From: Planctomycetaceae bacterium
GTDB taxonomy: Bacteria; Planctomycetota; Planctomycetia; Pirellulales; Pirellulaceae
NCBI GenBank assembly: GCA_005798335.1
Contig: SYJV01000460.1
Span: forward strand, 1-34,285
DNA length: 34,285 nucleotides
Direction of reading: 5' to 3'
Below are positions 7,661-15,266 of the stretch, one piece after another; the first letter of the stretch is position 1; each line of letters opens with the position of its first letter. The notes beneath the pieces are model-generated. The model did not search any database, was not told the DNA's origin, and saw only the letters and a program-made list of their open reading frames with translations. The position numbers and the translations under genes are program-made.

Positions 7661-9589
7661 TTATGGTGCCTTCGCCGGAGCCGCTGGTACTCCGCTGACC
7701 GGCGCCGAAACGTTGGCTGGCGCTACGGCTGTTGCTGCGTTGGGTTGAGCCGCGTTGGGTGGAATGGCATTGGGTAGGCCAACAGCAGCGTTGGGTTGAG
7801 CTGGGGGTCTCACAGCAGCGTTGGGTTGAGCTGGGGGTCTCACAGCAGCATTCGGTTGAACTGCATTCGGTTGAACTGCATTCGGTTGAACTGCATTAGG
7901 TTGTTTTGCGGCAGCCGGCACGGCTATGCCGGGAACGGCGGCTGGTGGTACTGCGGGGCCGGGCGCTGGTGAGGGGGCGCCTTTGCCTGCTTCGGGTGAT
8001 TCAGTATTGGGGACAATAACCCCAGTTACTGGATCCATTTTCATCTTTCGCGGTGGAATAAACTTGGCGAATCCAGGGATCTTTTCAATCTCATTCTTCA
8101 GTTCGAGAGTTGGTGTTGGCAGGACCGTTTCCAGTACAGAAACCAAGGCGGCGCCAGTCCCCATCGGATCGGAAAGACTTGATCGATTGACAGCCGTTTG
8201 AAATGCTTCCAAAGCACCAATGACTTTTATTTTGGGAACCTCAAATCCGTCTTCAGTCACGCCGTTGAGAACTCCTCCTTGAACAGCCGCGGTGGACGGT
8301 TTCTTGTAGTCTTTGTACGGCGCTCCGTCGAGCAGTATGTGGACGGCTTGCGAAAACGCATTCAACTTCTTTCGCGCAATTTGAGTTTCTACATTTTGTC
8401 GATCGGTCGCTTTCAATTTCGGCATCCCGGGCGTAGCCCCGTCCATACCGGGCATTCCCATGCCACCTTCCATCCCGGGCATCCCCATGGCACCGTCCAT
8501 CGCGCCACCACCGGACATTCCCATTCCCATACCTGCGTCCATGCCGGGCATTCCCATCCCGCCACCGCTGTCCATTCCCATGCCCATCCCCATTCCGCCA
8601 TCCATGGAACCTCGCAGGCTTGCCACGACTTTACGAACATCTAACCAGCCACCACATTCTTGATACAACAACTGCGCACCGCCAATGAATATCTGAGATT
8701 TGTTTTCTGGCGTTTCCTTGCTGAGGTCGAATGTGTTGAGATATCTTACGCACTCTAGTCGCAGACTCGGCAGCACCGTGGGATCCAACAACTTGGCGAT
8801 CGCAAAGTCCTTGGCAGCTTCGGACTTCAAGACTCCGAGAGTACCCATAGCGCGCCGAACCAGCCAAGTGTGCCCTGCTGCGTCAAGATTCGATGTCGGT
8901 TGGCTCTGAACGATACTGCTACATAAATCGGTAACTGCCTTTTTCGTGGCAGGAGTCCAGTCCACGTGTTGTAGACGCGTGTGCCGGTCCAAACCCGCCA
9001 TGGCGATGCAGCGCAAATAAATCGGCGCAGTTTTTGACTGCGCGATTCTCAGTAGTTCAGCGGACGACTTACCAAAAGGCTTCGGGGGCGTATTGGACGT
9101 TGCTGCGGACTGGTCCAACTCTGCAATCAACCATAGTGCATTGATCTTCGAGGCTGGGGTAGCTTGTGGAGCAATTACAACTTTCATAGCTTCCCGGAAG
9201 ATTGATTCGACAATGATCGAACGCATCTCGGGCCCCAACCGTGGATTGAGCGCCAAATATTGTGAAATGCGCTCCTTCGCTTGACCTGCGTTAAAGTTGT
9301 CCGCGTTTAGATAGAGCGCGCGCATCAGTCCCAGAATATGCTGATCGATGGCGGCTTTGTCCGTTGCCGACGGAACTCCGCCTCGTTTGACAAGCTGCTC
9401 AGCAGCCCGAATTTTGGCATCGGCCGCTTTTCTAGCATCATTGGCTTTTTTGGCAGCTTCCTTATCAGCCTTTGCCTTTTCAGCGGCGGCGGGATCTTGC
9501 CCAGCTACATACTTGCCTGACATTGGACCAATGTTCGCCAAGCAATAAGCTGCGAATCCACAGAAAATCCATCGCTTGATGGCTGACAT
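7661..9589 (-). CDS. Exported protein with Gly-Met-rich and Pro-Asn-Ala repeats
   Basis: A 642-aa protein of unknown function. A signal peptide covers about residues 1-30. An Ala/Lys-rich, probably coiled-coil segment follows (about 31-70), then an alpha-helical middle (about 80-320) that could be HEAT-like. A low-complexity stretch of GMGM and MPGM units spans about 326-390. A second globular part follows (about 395-530), then an Ala/Pro tail with QPNAV-type repeats (about 560-616). The ATG at 9589 is chosen over 9613 because GGAG lies six bases before it. It stands alone on its strand. Met-rich repeats can bind soft metals such as copper, but nothing else here supports that. No catalytic motif was seen. 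Confidence 0.8.
   Translation of the reverse strand: MSAIKRWIFCGFAAYCLANIGPMSGKYVAGQDPAAAEKAKADKEAAKKANDARKAADAKIRAAEQLVKRGGVPSATDKAAIDQHILGLMRALYLNADNFNAGQAKERISQYLALNPRLGPEMRSIIVESIFREAMKVVIAPQATPASKINALWLIAELDQSAATSNTPPKPFGKSSAELLRIAQSKTAPIYLRCIAMAGLDRHTRLQHVDWTPATKKAVTDLCSSIVQSQPTSNLDAAGHTWLVRRAMGTLGVLKSEAAKDFAIAKLLDPTVLPSLRLECVRYLNTFDLSKETPENKSQIFIGGAQLLYQECGGWLDVRKVVASLRGSMDGGMGMGMGMDSGGGMGMPGMDAGMGMGMSGGGAMDGAMGMPGMEGGMGMPGMDGATPGMPKLKATDRQNVETQIARKKLNAFSQAVHILLDGAPYKDYKKPSTAAVQGGVLNGVTEDGFEVPKIKVIGALEAFQTAVNRSSLSDPMGTGAALVSVLETVLPTPTLELKNEIEKIPGFAKFIPPRKMKMDPVTGVIVPNTESPEAGKGAPSPAPGPAVPPAAVPGIAVPAAAKQPNAVQPNAVQPNAVQPNAAVRPPAQPNAAVRPPAQPNAAVGLPNAIPPNAAQPNAATAVAPANVSAPVSGVPAAPAKAP
7782..7903 (-). 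repeat. Coding tandem repeats (30-nt and 15-nt units)
   Basis: Within the preceding gene, a 30-nt unit occurs twice in tandem without change (about 7782-7841). It is followed by three identical 15-nt units (7848-7862, 7863-7877, 7878-7892) and a partial fourth. They encode AVRPPAQPNA and AVQPN units. Identity at the nucleotide level points to recent repeat expansion. Confidence 0.85.
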
Positions 9590-9595
9590 TACAAT

Positions 9596-9599
9596 CTCC
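9596..9599 (-). promoter_or_regulatory. Shine-Dalgarno deciding the 9589 start
   Basis: GGAG on the minus strand lies six bases before the ATG at 9589. No comparable site precedes the ATG at 9613. Confidence 0.5.
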
Positions 9600-9800
9600 A
9601 AAAATCGCGACATGCGAACGAAACTAGCTTGAGCAAGCTGAATCCCGAAGTCATGTGAAAAGAAAAGCGCCCACTAATAAACTATCCGGAGGGATAGGCA
9701 GTTGTCAACTTTTTACTGGCAATTCAGTTTGCATCTGCCACCGATCCACACAATAAATAACGATTGGGGCCAAGAAATCTTAGCCAGAACCCATCAAATT

Positions 9801-9970
9801 CGTTTTAGCCCGTTTTAGCCCAATACCGTTCAACGAACGTGGGATAAGCTTCCAGCTTGTCAATATCTTGTGCAAGCAATGGCAAACTCCGCTACAGGTT
9901 GACAAGCTGGAAGCTTATCCCACGTTCGTTGAACGGTTTTGCGTTTTAGCCGCAGCCGCAGGCGAGGAAC
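9801..9970. repeat. Composite repeat: perfect 39-bp inverted repeat with flanking motifs
   Basis: Arms at 9825-9863 and 9899-9937 are perfectly complementary over 39 bp, with a 35-nt loop. To the left, CGTTTTAGCC is repeated in tandem at 9801-9820; a third copy is at 9942-9951 on the right. The right flank continues CGCAGCCGCAGGCGAGG, the inverse of the tail seen beside the stem-loop at 1-69. The structure suggests a miniature inverted-repeat or REP-type element. A transcript of either strand would form a very stable hairpin. Confidence 0.92.
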
Positions 9971-10011
9971 CTGCGACCTTTGGTCATATATTGGTGATCA
10001 CATAATTTCGC

Positions 10012-11181
10012 TTATCCACATTGGTCGTTACACGTTGATCCCTGGACACGGTGGATTTCCGGGGGCGGAAAAACGCCGGGGATATCGTCGCGGTACCATC
10101 GATCTAGTACTCCAAACCAATCCGCCGACGTACGAACTTTTCCAAATTCGCCGCGAATCGATAGGTAATCTGGATGGCTCGCCGAGTATTTGATGCCAAA
10201 TTTTCTGAGCAACGGCCCGGTCCGCAAGGGTCCGTAAAGGCTTTCCGCTAATCTCCAGTGTTCTTCCAAAACATTGCGCTGTTGGCCGGTTCTTGGCGGT
10301 TGGGGGAGTGGTTCCCCAGAGGCAAGAGTCAGGCACTGCTGAAAAATCCAAGGATTTCCGATAGCACCGCGGGCGACTGTCACCCCATCCACGCCAGTTT
10401 GCTGGATCATCCGTAGGCAATCAGCCGCCGAGAACAAATCGCCGCTCCCCAGCATCGTTCGGCTTCCAAGGTGCTGCTTGACCTCTTTTAGAAACTGCCA
10501 GTTGCTAGGACCGTTATAGCGCTGCTTCACCGTACGACCGTGCACCGTAACGGCTGAAATGCCAGCCGAGAAGGCGCCATCGAGAATTTCAAAAAAATGA
10601 TCGCGACTTTCGGCAGTGTCATCGATTCCACGCCTCATTTTGACGGTTACCGGAATGTGGCTGGGCACCATTTCACGTGTTCGCTCGACAATCTCGAGAG
10701 CAACCTTCGGTTGACTCAAGTGGAATCCGCCCCGGCAACGGCCGAGAACTTTTTTCACGGGGCAACCAAAGTTGATATCAATCACAGCAAAACCCGCTTC
10801 GGCGAGCCGCCGTGCCCCCAATGCAAACTGAGCTGGCTCTGCACCCATTAACTGCCCAGCAACCGGTTGTTCATCAGCCGAATTGAATAGGAAGTGGCGA
10901 TTTTTCTCCCGGTCTTTGAGGCAAACTAGAAACTGATCCAACATTACTTCGCACAACGAATAGCTGGCACCATGACGCCGTGCCAACAATCGCATTGGCC
11001 AGTCGCTGTAACCGCTCAAAGCCGCCTGAACAATCGGAAACCCGATTTCTAATTCGCCTATCTTTAGCGGTCGCAATAGCTTGCGCCAAGATTGGGTAGT
11101 TGTCACGGTTTGCTCAGCGGACTCCACACCGAGATCACCGTTCGGTATAATCGACGCATCCGTTAAAGTTTGTAAATTCAA
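10012..11181 (-). CDS. dus: tRNA-dihydrouridine synthase
   Basis: A 389-aa member of the Dus family, FMN enzymes that reduce uridine to dihydrouridine in tRNA. The TIM-barrel landmarks are in order: IVQAALSGYSDWPMRLLARR near the start, GQLMGAEP, then DINFGCPVKKV with the catalytic Cys, VTVKMRRG, TVHGRTVKQRYNGP, and GSGDLFSA followed by GVDGVTVARGAIGNPWIF for FMN phosphate binding. Length is slightly above the usual 320-350 because of an N-terminal extension of about 30 residues. The start is a TTG (11179-11181) with no strong ribosome site; no ATG precedes the conserved core, so the exact start is uncertain. Which Dus subfamily it belongs to was not determined. Confidence 0.93.
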   Translation of the reverse strand: MNLQTLTDASIIPNGDLGVESAEQTVTTTQSWRKLLRPLKIGELEIGFPIVQAALSGYSDWPMRLLARRHGASYSLCEVMLDQFLVCLKDREKNRHFLFNSADEQPVAGQLMGAEPAQFALGARRLAEAGFAVIDINFGCPVKKVLGRCRGGFHLSQPKVALEIVERTREMVPSHIPVTVKMRRGIDDTAESRDHFFEILDGAFSAGISAVTVHGRTVKQRYNGPSNWQFLKEVKQHLGSRTMLGSGDLFSAADCLRMIQQTGVDGVTVARGAIGNPWIFQQCLTLASGEPLPQPPRTGQQRNVLEEHWRLAESLYGPLRTGPLLRKFGIKYSASHPDYLSIRGEFGKVRTSADWFGVLDRWYRDDIPGVFPPPEIHRVQGSTCNDQCG

Positions 11182-11298
11182 CTCAAGTTACCAATCAATT
11201 CACGTCGAATGATCTAAATCAAGGGGAGTTCCAACTTGGCAGCGGTTCAATAAGTTTCAAGTAACATTATCGCAGCGGTGCTTCAAACAAGATTAAGC

Positions 11299-11823
11299 AT
11301 GAGCTTTTTGGAACAACGCACCTATCCGTTGACGGCAACGGTTCATATGCAGCTAACCATCGTAGCAATATTTCCCCGCAACGCGAAAACTCGCACCGCC
11401 CTGAATTGTATCGTCGCAATGCTGACGGCAGTTCTGTTTCCAGCATGTTTGGGCTGCCAAGTACTGGGAATTCCCAGCGCGCGATACAGCGATCAATTTT
11501 GCGGTTCAATCTCACCCACCGAAATAGATTCCGCCGAATGCAGCTATTGTCCGCTGCCGCCGACTCCAGCTATGCCAGGTTGGCTGGCGCGTTGGCATTC
11601 CGAAAAAGAGTTGCCGAAAGCACCGGGACACCCCAGATTTCATCGGCTGCCGACGCATCCAATGTTTGCAAACCGTTCTCGGTCCGAGGTGCCGGACTAT
11701 ATTGGCGAGCCTAAGGTCAGTTTTGGTGGAATTCCTCGTGGAATCGAATGGGATCAATCGCACGGGGGCGGAATTGGCCAGCCACAACCGATTCCTAGTG
11801 ACATACTGGCGACTGAGCCTTGA
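11299..11823 (+). CDS. Putative small exported protein or lipoprotein
   Basis: About 174 aa, unrecognised family. A hydrophobic segment (NCIVAMLTAVLFPACLGC) ends in a possible lipobox-like Cys53, imperfect because position -3 is not Leu. The mature part is rich in Pro, Gly, His and Trp, with CPLPPTPAMPGWLARWHSEK in the middle and a C-terminal IPRGIEWD. In-frame starts at 11278 (GTG), 11299 (ATG) and 11347 (ATG) all lack a clear Shine-Dalgarno; 11347 would give a 37-residue leader. It lies between the divergently transcribed dus gene and rpsR. Sequence composition and the leader favour a real gene, but function is unknown. Confidence 0.6.
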   Translation: MSFLEQRTYPLTATVHMQLTIVAIFPRNAKTRTALNCIVAMLTAVLFPACLGCQVLGIPSARYSDQFCGSISPTEIDSAECSYCPLPPTPAMPGWLARWHSEKELPKAPGHPRFHRLPTHPMFANRSRSEVPDYIGEPKVSFGGIPRGIEWDQSHGGGIGQPQPIPSDILATEP

Positions 11824-11904
11824 TGAAACTATGCGGTGCTGCTACATTGCTCCGTTCCATACTAATGTAGATTACTGGAAACCATCGAACGAGGTTGGAA
11901 GTTC

Positions 11905-12189
11905 ATGTCCACTGTGCGTCGTAGTCCCAACGCAAAAAGCCGGGCTCGCAAGCGTTCACGTATTCGCTCTAGGTCGAAGAAACGCGATCCACTGTTCGTC
12001 GATGGCAAGCGTCCGCGTCCCATGTACGTTGACTACAAAGACGTCGATTTGCTGCGCAAGTTGGTTAACCGGCACAGTCGCATTGTCGGCCGCCGCAAGA
12101 CTGGTTGCTCAGCCGTCAGTCAGCATGCGATCACTGCGGCGATCAAACGAGCACGTTTCATGGCGCTGTTGCCCTATAGTGGCGAGTAA
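11905..12189 (+). CDS. rpsR: 30S ribosomal protein S18
   Basis: A 94-aa bS18 homologue. The conserved core is visible as [26 protein letters not shown] followed by [20 protein letters not shown]. An Arg/Lys-rich N-terminal extension (about residues 5-30) precedes it. A strong ribosome site (GAGG and GGAAG within about 15 bases) precedes the ATG. In many bacteria rpsR sits with rpsF, ssb and rplI; none of these is adjacent here, so the gene is separated from its usual operon. It is followed after 33 nt by a thioesterase gene. Confidence 0.96.
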   Translation: MSTVRRSPNAKSRARKRSRIRSRSKKRDPLFVDGKRPRPMYVDYKDVDLLRKLVNRHSRIVGRRKTGCSAVSQHAITAAIKRARFMALLPYSGE

Positions 12190-12222
12190 TGCGCGTGCGT
12201 CTGAGTTTGCGAGTCTCGTAAT

Positions 12223-12648
12223 ATGCCCGAGATTTTTCGTACGACCAGGCGAGTTGAGTTCTGCGAGACGGACGCTGCCGGAATAGTTCATTTCGCTTGG
12301 CTGTTATGCTATATGGAACAAGCTGAGCATCAATTTCAGCGGCATGTCGGAACGTCCGTCATGATCGAGCAAAATGACGGATCGCACTTAAGCTGGCCAC
12401 GTGTTCGCGTCGAAGCCGACTTTCAAGGACCGGCGCGTTTCGAAGACCAGCTAGATATTACTGTCAGCGTTGAACGATTGGGGTCGAAAAGCATTACCTA
12501 TGCTTTCGATATTCGTTGCGAGCAGCGCCCCATTGCGACCGGAAAATCAACCGCTGTGTTCAGCCGCGTGAGAATCGGCTCTCCCATGCAGTCCGTGGAA
12601 ATTCCCGATTGGCTAAGAGAAAAATTCAAACCGTTTGTTCGTTTGTAG
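12223..12648 (+). CDS. Acyl-CoA thioesterase, 4-hydroxybenzoyl-CoA thioesterase-like hotdog
   Basis: A 141-aa single-domain hotdog protein of the YbgC/FadM/4HBT type, which hydrolyses acyl-CoA thioesters in the cytoplasm. The active-site region VEFCETDAAGIVHFAWLLCYMEQAE has the expected Asp17, with the family pattern of Asp-x-x-G-x-V/H and a downstream Glu on the long helix. Length is normal. The ATG is 33 nt after the rpsR stop, so co-transcription is possible. Substrate cannot be deduced. An inverted repeat begins two bases after the stop. Confidence 0.88.
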   Translation: MPEIFRTTRRVEFCETDAAGIVHFAWLLCYMEQAEHQFQRHVGTSVMIEQNDGSHLSWPRVRVEADFQGPARFEDQLDITVSVERLGSKSITYAFDIRCEQRPIATGKSTAVFSRVRIGSPMQSVEIPDWLREKFKPFVRL

Positions 12649-12649
12649 G

Positions 12650-12741
12650 GGTCGCGCGTTCAAAATTCAAATTTGGCGGGAGTTGAACGCAGCGGTCCTT
12701 AGAAAGCAGCTCCGCCGGTTTTGAATTTTGAACACGCGACC
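12650..12741. repeat. Inverted repeat after the thioesterase gene
   Basis: Arms at 12650-12671 and 12720-12741 are complementary over 22 bp with one mismatch. Both contain GTTCAAAATTCAAA or its complement, and outer ends GGTCGCG/CGCGACC. The loop (48 nt) holds a second GC-rich part. It starts directly after the stop and could end transcription or be a miniature element. There is no T-run, so intrinsic termination is not shown. Confidence 0.8.
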
Positions 12742-12760
12742 TCCAACGCTAGATCTTGGC

Positions 12761-12767
12761 AGGAAGG
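12761..12767 (+). promoter_or_regulatory. Shine-Dalgarno deciding a GTG start at 12774
   Basis: AGGAAGG lies six bases before GTG at 12774. It sits inside the longer reading that would begin at TTG 12756, which has no ribosome site of its own. Confidence 0.6.
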
Positions 12768-12773
12768 GTATCC

Positions 12774-13706
12774 GTGGACGTCGAATCGCTTGGATATCTT
12801 GAACGACTTACTTTACGACTAACAATTGGAGCGGCCAACCTACCGCAGCAGATACAGCAATTGCACGCTCGATACATTCTTGATTTACAGCGCGCCGACG
12901 GAGGCTGGGCGGGACGCGAAGGCGAAAGTGATCTGTACTACACCAGTTTTGCACTGCGCAGCTTGGCGATTCTAGGGCTGCTTGAGGGCGACTTGGCTCA
13001 GCGTGCGACCAACTTTTTACGAGAACGATTCACTTCCCATCAAACTGTTGTGGATCTACTTTCGCTGGTCTATTCTGCAAAGTTAATCGACGCCTCGTGC
13101 GGGATCTCGGTATTCGACGCGGCTCGACCCGATTGGGCACGAAGGTTGGCCGAATTGCTCGATACTTTCCGCCGACCCGACGGTGGTTATTCGAAGAGCA
13201 TCGAAGGTCAAGCGGGGAGCACTTATCAAACATTCTTGATTTTGCTGTGCCACGAATTAATCGAACAGCCCATATCGCACCCCGATCAAATTGCTCAGTT
13301 CTTGTTGGCCCAGCGGCAAGCTGACGGAGGATTTCTGGAAGTGCGAGTCGCCAAACGTTCGGGTACAAACCCTACTGCTGCTGCGGTAGGTGCGCTGCGA
13401 GTGTTGAACCGGCTGGACAGCCAAATTGCCAACAATGTGGCACATTTCATTTCCCAATTGCAATCCGACGAAGGTGGCTTGCAGGCCAACACGCGCATTC
13501 CCATGCCGGATTTGCTGAGCACCTTCACGGGTTGCGTCACGCTGGCAGATCTCGACCAAATTGACTCGATCGATTGCCGCGCTGCCTACGATTTTGGCTT
13601 ACAGATGCAGCGCCCCGCCGGTGGCTTTTATGGTTTTGAACTCGATCCCGGCGAGGACGTAGAATATACCTTTTACGGATTGGGGCTGTTGGCACTGTTA
13701 CAGTAA
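12774..13706 (+). CDS. Prenyltransferase/squalene-cyclase-like toroid protein
   Basis: A 310-aa alpha/alpha-toroid protein resembling protein prenyltransferase beta subunits (geranylgeranyl transferase type II beta). Repeats are seen as DGGWAG, DGGYSKSIEGQAGSTYQTF, DGGFLE, EGGLQ and AGGFYGF. From recalled RabGGTase beta sequence, the zinc site is Asp and Cys in PDVCYSW and His in DPFHTLFG. Here the matching places read MPDLLSTF (Asp246 kept, Cys replaced by Leu248) and DVEYTFYG (His replaced by Tyr298). The zinc site therefore looks lost and classical transferase activity is doubtful. No DxDD motif of class II terpene cyclases was seen. The GTG start at 12774 has an excellent ribosome site. 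It stands alone. Confidence 0.8.
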   Translation: MDVESLGYLERLTLRLTIGAANLPQQIQQLHARYILDLQRADGGWAGREGESDLYYTSFALRSLAILGLLEGDLAQRATNFLRERFTSHQTVVDLLSLVYSAKLIDASCGISVFDAARPDWARRLAELLDTFRRPDGGYSKSIEGQAGSTYQTFLILLCHELIEQPISHPDQIAQFLLAQRQADGGFLEVRVAKRSGTNPTAAAVGALRVLNRLDSQIANNVAHFISQLQSDEGGLQANTRIPMPDLLSTFTGCVTLADLDQIDSIDCRAAYDFGLQMQRPAGGFYGFELDPGEDVEYTFYGLGLLALLQ

Positions 13707-13839
13707 CCGCCGAGTTTGCCAGTCATTGATTGTTGTTGTTTCGTTCCCAAACTCTGGCTATCTCGTTCCGCAGCGCTGGATTGTGAACACCAGTTTCAGA
13801 AGCTCCGCTCCCGACCGGCGGTCATCCACTCGCCGCAGC

Positions 13840-14250
13840 CTTCGAGCTGTGCCAATTCCTTGTAAACTCGTTCTGCCCATTTCAAAACAGTCTGGTTAGC
13901 TGCATCATCTCGAGGATGCAACTTAAGCGATTGCATTTGCTCAATTGACTTAGAAACCTCACTGGGGTCAAGTTTACCGGCATGTTCTGTGATCACGTGA
14001 GCCTCCTTCATTCCGGTCTTTACGATAGTCGCCTCCACCTCCAAAGACACCATTTAGATCATAAGTGAATCGAACATCCACTTCTTGGCCAGCCGCACCA
14101 CTTGGAATTCCATTTACTTCGAATTGCCCGATTCTTAGATTGTCTTTTACCATCCGGCTTTCGCCCTGATAGACATTGATCCGCACGGATGTTTGGTTCG
14201 AGTTTACCGTTTGAACTCGGTCGACGCGTGAGAGCACGCCGCTCTTACGG
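13840..14250 (-). pseudogene. hscC: Frameshifted 3' fragment of an HscC-type Hsp70
   Basis: Two minus-strand frames together encode the substrate-binding part of an HscC-like chaperone. The first frame reads QTSVRINVYQGESRMVKDN and then EVDVRFTYDLNGV. After a one-base shift near 14043-14045, the second frame continues LEVEATIVKTG, then KLDPSEV and LKLHPRD. These match recalled E. coli HscC segments VNVYQGEN, IDIRFSYDINGLLEV and LKIYPRD. The whole N-terminal ATPase domain is missing upstream, and the match stops near KELAQLEG, before the usual end. The fragment is surrounded by other broken genes, so it is very probably non-functional. Confidence 0.82.
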
Positions 14251-14445
14251 TCACTCGTGATCATGATCGATCTCCACGCTTTCTGGAGGCAACCGATGCT
14301 TGCTGACGATCTTGCTCAATGCGCTGAGTGTTTTCAGACGCTGATCTGGTGGGAGCACTTCCCACAACTTTGAGAGAGGAACCTGAGGCCTTGGTTCCTG
14401 GCTGGCTATGCGCGGGGGGGAGCGGTTCTTCCTGATTTAGCTGGC
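14251..14445 (-). pseudogene. Small ORF broken at a C7 run
   Basis: A GGAGG ribosome site (minus strand, about 14451-14455) precedes two overlapping ATGs. The frame from the first ATG begins MQCQLNQEEPLPP. A run of seven C (G7 on the plus strand near 14414-14420) follows. A different frame after this run reads naturally as VPLSKLWEVLPPDQRLKTLS and then KIVSKHRLPPESVEIDHDHE with a stop at 14251-14253. Removing one C would join them into a small protein of about 65 aa. The family is not named; similar short proteins are sometimes seen beside recombinase genes, but this is a weak memory. The shift could also be a sequencing error. Confidence 0.45.
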
Positions 14446-14576
14446 ATTGCATTCCTCCGTTTTGAATGCGGTATTCAGAAACAAGTTGAACGAGTTTCGT
14501 CAATGAATCCAAAGAAAGTACGATGTATTTCAACTCTTGTAAAGATGTTGAAATGGGTGTCTTCTGATTCTTGGCT

Positions 14577-14783
14577 CTTGTAAAACAACGAGTAACCATC
14601 GCCATCCCACCACAAGACCTTCAGCCGATCCCGCCGCGTGCTCAGGAACAAGAACACGTCCCCGTCCAGCACCTTGCGCCCCAGCCGCTGATCCACCCAC
14701 GCCGCCAACGAGTCGAACGAACGACGCATATCGATCGGCTCGACCGCCATGAAGACTTTCGTCTGCAACGAGAAACTCAACAT
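14577..14783 (-). pseudogene. tnpB: IS66 TnpB (Orf2), C-terminally truncated
   Basis: The first 69 residues match IS66 Orf2: MLSFSLQTKVFMAVEPIDMR, then RSFDSLAAWVDQRLG, DVFLFLSTRRDRLKVLWWDG and DGYSLFYK. After LFYK the reading diverges from the family and continues to a chance stop at 14475. A GAGGTGA ribosome site precedes the ATG. Full-length family members are about 110-120 aa, so about 40% is missing. Function in the intact element is accessory to transposition. Confidence 0.85.
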
Positions 14784-14936
14784 GCTTCACCTCGCCCCAG
14801 CCCGCCCACCGAGGCCCGCACAGACCCATGGCCCGCCGAATCCCGCAGAGCTTGCTCGCTAGCCCAACGCAGAGCCTGCTCCGTACGCAAGATCTGTTCG
14901 ATCGCCCGACACGCGATCTCTGTGCCGACGCCTCGA

Positions 14937-15266
14937 CTATGACCCCTGACGCAGAGCGAATGCACATTTGGCTGCTTGACAGCTCACTCGGCCATCGCCG
15001 TCCGAGTTGCGAGTATCGCGGGTGGAGCCGCGCTTTGAATCACCGCCACCCGAGAGCCTGCGATTTGGCAAGTCCCGATTACCTTGACGAAACTTGGCAA
15101 GCTCACTTTGACCAGAGTTGGCAAGCTTCCGCCGCCAAAAGTAGAAGTTGTACGGTTGCAGTCCATGAGCCTGACAAAAGCGAACGACCGAAAGTCCCGA
15201 TCGAGCCTGCGAATCAATGCGCTGTCGCCAAAGCCGAACTTGCTCAGCATTTGCAGCACGTGCCAT
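14937..15266 (-). pseudogene. tnpA: IS66 TnpA (Orf1), probably degenerate at the C-terminus
   Basis: The 109-aa reading has a good helix-turn-helix N-terminus: EQVRLWRQRIDSQARSGLSV followed by VRFCQAHGL and FYFWRRKL, as in IS66 Orf1. From about residue 50 the sequence turns Arg/Ser/Gly-rich (NRRLSGGGDSKRG) and does not resemble the usual C-terminal part; another frame over the same DNA (to 14984) also looks unnatural, so one or more frameshifts are likely. AGGAGG at 15273-15278 on the minus strand, six bases before the ATG, fixes the start. Confidence 0.75.

Larger units (their letters stand above)
9590..10011. other. Gene-free region holding a large inverted repeat
   Basis: No gene seen. 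A small hairpin (CTATCC 9682-9687, GGATAG 9692-9697) lies upstream of the minus-strand repeat-rich gene. The rest is dominated by the composite repeat at about 9801-9970. The dus gene (minus) ends at 10012, so the repeat sits between its 3' end and the 5' region of the next minus gene. Confidence 0.5.

Noticed and set aside
7782-7903. CRISPR-like array of short repeats
   Set aside because: The 30-nt and 15-nt units are contiguous without spacers and lie in frame inside a coding sequence.
8198-8644. Plus-strand ORF with a striking His-rich tail (GHSHxxFHPGHPHG-like)
   Set aside because: It is the antisense reading of the Gly-Met repeats in the minus-strand gene 7661-9589; repeats of GGHAT-type codons produce the His pattern. 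No ribosome site or family match.
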